A stretch of 14,019 nt of DNA, taken from contig JAZDLG010000023.1 of NCBI GenBank assembly GCA_043802125.1, forward strand, positions 1 through 14,019, given 5' to 3'. The position numbers and the translations under genes are program-made. The stretch is from Phelpsiimicrobium sp043802125. GTDB lineage: Bacteria; Omnitrophota; Gorgyraeia; Velamenicoccales; Velamenicoccaceae. Shown here one piece after another: positions 11,508 through 14,019 of the stretch (positions within the stretch are counted from its first letter, which is position 1; every line of letters starts with the position of its first letter). The notes beneath the pieces are model-generated. The model was not told where the DNA came from. It saw only the letters and a list, made by a program, of their open reading frames with translations, and made no database searches.

Positions 11508-13011
11508 AGAACCGACCATCTTAGAGAACATCATCAATTTTGCCGGCATGTTCGGCCTTGTCGCCGTCATCGTCCTTGTCATTATTCTCGTCTTTAAGAT
11601 GGAAAAAATAAAAGAGCTCCAGACACAGCTCGCCAAGCTCAAGCGCGCCTTTGATGAGTTGGACGGCCAGGCCAAACTTATCGTCCAGACAGACCTGGAA
11701 CTCCACCGCGCTCAGGAAGAATTAGATAAGAAGGTCGCCGGCCTCGTCATCTTACAAAAGCTAACGCGCATGATCTCTACGACCTTAGACGAAGAAGAGA
11801 TATTCAAAAAACTTGAAGAGAAACATATCACGGAACTCGGTTTTGACCGCGCCATTGCCTTCTCTAAAGACGACGCCAACATTTTCCGCGTGCGCATATC
11901 AATCGGCTATACGATGGAAGAAGCCAACCACATCTTAAAAGAACTGCTGAACCACCCCCTCATCTTAGACAAAGTGCTGGATAAGAACAAGGTATTCTCA
12001 TCGCTGGATACTGACAAAGCGGGCAAAGAAATACCCGACCTTATCAAACTTCTGGACATATCATCATTCGTCTGCGCGCCCATGATGAAAAAAGACGGCG
12101 CCATCGGCGCGCTCATCTTGGGCTGCGAATCTCCCTACACGCATTTGACAGAGGGCGACAAAGACCTCGTATATATTCTGGCAACACAAATAGGGCAGGC
12201 TTTGGAAAACGCCAAGTTATTTGAAGAGACATGGCGTTCCCACCAGGAATTAGAGGCCAAGATCCAACAGAGGACCAAAGAATTATCCGCAGCGCTTGAA
12301 GAGATCAGGTTGATCAGCAAAAGAAAATCCGACTTCATCTCCGCCGTTTCACATGAGCTGCGCACGCCGCTGACATCCATAAAGGGATACGCCTCCATTT
12401 TAGCTTTAGGCAAACTGGGCGTTTTGCCTCCGGAGGCCAAAGAAAGGGTAGAGAAAATAAATAAGCACTCGGACAACCTTTCCCAGCTTATCAACAACCT
12501 TCTGGATATCTCAAGGATAGAATCAGGGCGCGCGGAGTTAAGGCTTGAACCGCTGAACTTAAAAAATATGACCGACAGCCTGGCGGATATGTTAGCCCCG
12601 GCCATAAAAGAAAAGGCGATAGAATTCCTTGTGGATTTGCCGCCCGGCTCGCCGCTTGTCAGAGGTGACAAGGCCCAGATAGAGCGCGTTTTCATAAATC
12701 TCGTGGGCAACGCCATTAAATTCGTCCCCGAGAAAGGGCGTATCACCATAAAAGCCAAAACGCTCGATCCGGAAACTATCCAAGTCTCAGTGTCAGACAA
12801 CGGCATCGGCATCCCCGAAAAAGACTTGGCCAAGCTCGGAGAAGAATTCTTCAGGATAGACAATGACGTCAACACAAAAGTAAAAGGCACGGGCCTGGGG
12901 CTGTCTTTAGTCAAATCAATCATCGCGGCCCACAAAGGAAAATTGACCATCTCAAGCCAACCGGGTAAAGGGTCCACGTTCTCATTCACCCTGCCCAAAG
13001 GAGGCATATGA
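11485..13011 (+). CDS. Membrane GAF-domain sensor histidine kinase
   Basis: The 508-residue protein has one N-terminal membrane helix (about 21-38, GMFGLVAVIVLVIILVF), a coiled coil (about 39-85), a GAF domain (about 90-245), a second coiled coil (about 250-280), then HisKA with the phosphorylated His290 in SHELRTPLTSIKGY. The HATPase domain has N box NLVGNAIKFV, G1 VSDNGIGIP and G2 GTGLGLSLVKSI. No periplasmic domain exists, so the signal is likely cytoplasmic, sensed by GAF or brought by the FIST protein. It lacks a receiver domain; the two-receiver protein downstream overlaps by four bases (ATGA) and is the evident phosphate acceptor. The ATG at 11485 lies inside the FIST gene with only a weak AGG upstream. 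Confidence 0.95.
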   Translation: MPITNSFREPTILENIINFAGMFGLVAVIVLVIILVFKMEKIKELQTQLAKLKRAFDELDGQAKLIVQTDLELHRAQEELDKKVAGLVILQKLTRMISTTLDEEEIFKKLEEKHITELGFDRAIAFSKDDANIFRVRISIGYTMEEANHILKELLNHPLILDKVLDKNKVFSSLDTDKAGKEIPDLIKLLDISSFVCAPMMKKDGAIGALILGCESPYTHLTEGDKDLVYILATQIGQALENAKLFEETWRSHQELEAKIQQRTKELSAALEEIRLISKRKSDFISAVSHELRTPLTSIKGYASILALGKLGVLPPEAKERVEKINKHSDNLSQLINNLLDISRIESGRAELRLEPLNLKNMTDSLADMLAPAIKEKAIEFLVDLPPGSPLVRGDKAQIERVFINLVGNAIKFVPEKGRITIKAKTLDPETIQVSVSDNGIGIPEKDLAKLGEEFFRIDNDVNTKVKGTGLGLSLVKSIIAAHKGKLTISSQPGKGSTFSFTLPKGGI

Positions 13012-13757
13012 AGAAGATCTTAGTCATAGACGACGAGGCTGATATACGCGACATAGTGCGGCTCTATCTCGTTGAAGAAGGATTTGAAGTAGTAGAGGCA
13101 GAAAACGGGCAAGACGGCATCTTAACAGCCCAACGTGAACAGCCTGACCTGATCATCCTTGATATCATGATGCCGGGCATCAATGGCTTTGAAGTCGCCA
13201 AACACTTGAAGGACGACCCCAACACGCATGATATCCCCATTGTCATCCTTTCCGTCCTGGCTCAAGATTCTCAATACAGGCACGGTATTTTGGACTATAT
13301 CTCAAAACCGTTTCGCCAGGAGGAACTCGTGGACATTATAAGAAAGGTCTTTGAAAAAGTAGATGGAAGAGCCGGCAAAAAATCGGTCCTGATCGTAGAC
13401 GACGATCCGGACGTTGTGGATATCATCGCCATATGCCTTAAAGACAATAACATCGTGCCGGAAAAAGCCTACAACGGCCTGGACGCGCTGGAAAAAATAA
13501 AAACCAAAAATATTGACCTTATTCTCCTTGACATAAACATGCCCGGAATGAACGGATTTGAAGTCATAAAACAATTAAAAACGGATAAAAAGACCTACGA
13601 CATACCTATCGTCGTACTGACCGGGACATATATTTCAGAAGGCGATAAGAAACACGGCCTTACCCTTGGGGTCGCCAAATACCTTACCAAACCCTTCTCA
13701 GCGGATGACATCGCAAAGGAGATCAAAGCCTGCCTGCCGGCAGGCAAGGGGCTTTAA
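13008..13757 (+). CDS. Double-receiver response regulator (REC-REC)
   Basis: The 249 residues form two CheY-like receivers and no output domain. REC1 (2-118): Asp8/Asp9, phospho-Asp52 (LDIMMPG), Ser82, Lys100. REC2 (125-242): Asp131/Asp132, phospho-Asp175 (LDINMPG), Thr205, Lys228. Both look phosphorylatable. REC1 has only 18 residues between Ser82 and Lys100, against 23 in REC2, so its helix alpha4/loop is shortened. A protein with two receivers and no effector probably relays or sinks phosphate or acts by protein contact. The last residues, CLPAGKGL, are encoded by a 16-bp palindrome that looks inserted. It overlaps the kinase by four bases and the next receiver gene by one. Confidence 0.93.
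   Translation: MKKILVIDDEADIRDIVRLYLVEEGFEVVEAENGQDGILTAQREQPDLIILDIMMPGINGFEVAKHLKDDPNTHDIPIVILSVLAQDSQYRHGILDYISKPFRQEELVDIIRKVFEKVDGRAGKKSVLIVDDDPDVVDIIAICLKDNNIVPEKAYNGLDALEKIKTKNIDLILLDINMPGMNGFEVIKQLKTDKKTYDIPIVVLTGTYISEGDKKHGLTLGVAKYLTKPFSADDIAKEIKACLPAGKGL
13731..13746. repeat. 16-bp perfect palindrome in the 3' end of the double-receiver gene
   Basis: TGCCTGCCGGCAGGCA is its own reverse complement. It encodes the CLPAGK tail of the regulator and precedes the next start codon. GC-rich palindromes of this kind, read as LPAG near protein C termini, are a familiar dispersed repeat in several candidate-phylum genomes; that parallel is from general knowledge. Confidence 0.7.
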
Positions 13758-14019
13758 TGCCAAAACATAGGATCATCGTCATAGATGACGACTCCGATAT
13801 CCGCGACGTCCTTGCCCTAACGCTCGCCCAGGAAGACTATGAAGTCCTGCAAGCCCAGGATGGCGCAGAGGGCTTGAACCTCATCAAAGATAAAGCGCCC
13901 GACCTGGTCATAGTAGACTACAATATGCCGAAGATAAACGGCCCAACGCTGTGCGGCATAGTCAAAAAAGACATCCTCATGTCGCACTTACCCATCATCA
14001 TGCTGACAGGAAAAGGCGA
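13757..14019 (+). CDS. Response regulator receiver protein (partial)
   Basis: The first 87 residues are a receiver domain cut by the window end: Asp10/Asp11, phospho-Asp54 in VDYNMPKINGP, and Thr84 in IIMLTGKG. The part holding the conserved Lys and any output domain is not visible. The ATG shares its A with the TAA of the previous gene (TAATG), and AAGGGG lies five bases upstream. It is the fourth gene of the FIST-kinase operon, giving at least three receiver domains for one kinase. Confidence 0.92.
   Translation, partial: MPKHRIIVIDDDSDIRDVLALTLAQEDYEVLQAQDGAEGLNLIKDKAPDLVIVDYNMPKINGPTLCGIVKKDILMSHLPIIMLTGKG

Noticed and set aside
12135..13007. 290-codon minus-strand open frame opposite the histidine kinase
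   Set aside because: It is a long but antisense reading of HisKA/HATPase sequence whose kinase motifs are intact on the plus strand.

Overview
The window looks like part of the chromosome of an uncultured Gram-negative-type bacterium. Short gene spacing, ATGA stop/start overlaps, dispersed GC-rich palindromes between and inside genes, a split-off rotary ATPase operon and GGDEF, FIST and tandem-receiver signalling fit candidate phyla such as Omnitrophota. That placement is a weak inference: no rRNA or marker protein in the window fixes the taxonomy.

Left part (1-6292, minus strand): one apparent operon read right to left. A promoter (6266-6292) and a leader hairpin (6230-6250) precede a response regulator-diguanylate cyclase (5330-6208). 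This is translationally coupled to a compact F-type ATPase cluster in the order epsilon, c, b-delta fusion, alpha, gamma, beta. The operon then runs into the N-terminal part of a PilB/GspE/MshE-type ATPase with a c-di-GMP-binding type MshEN domain (1-270). No a-subunit gene is present. Epsilon is cut down to its beta-domain, delta survives only as a C-terminal domain fused to b, alpha has a short N terminus, and the c subunit has lost its glycine motif. The order is a circular permutation of the N-ATPase (alternate F1F0) order with Q, R and a missing. Two nearly identical 35-bp hairpins sit at the ends of the c and beta genes, each holding the stop codon at the same internal position.

Middle part (about 6300-9875, minus strand): a visibly AT-richer accessory stretch bounded on the right by the 3' end of a tRNA-Glu(TTC) gene. 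It holds a DUF4143-type AAA ATPase and two paralogous wHTH-nucleotidyltransferase plus HEPN gene pairs, which are likely MNT/HEPN toxin-antitoxin modules. A 49-bp repeat (two full copies and one short copy) lies just after the stop codon of each module. Palindromic operator-like sites precede both pairs.

The gap 9954-10298 has no gene. It holds an imperfectly duplicated unit of about 110-120 bp with hairpins, followed by a promoter that would give a leaderless transcript.

Right part (10299-14019, plus strand): a signalling operon of FIST sensor protein, membrane GAF histidine kinase, double-receiver regulator and a further receiver protein cut by the window end. All junctions overlap by 1-23 bases. 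The window therefore pairs c-di-GMP output and type IV pilus/secretion ATPase control on the left with a phosphorelay on the right. Whether they talk to each other cannot be read from the sequence.
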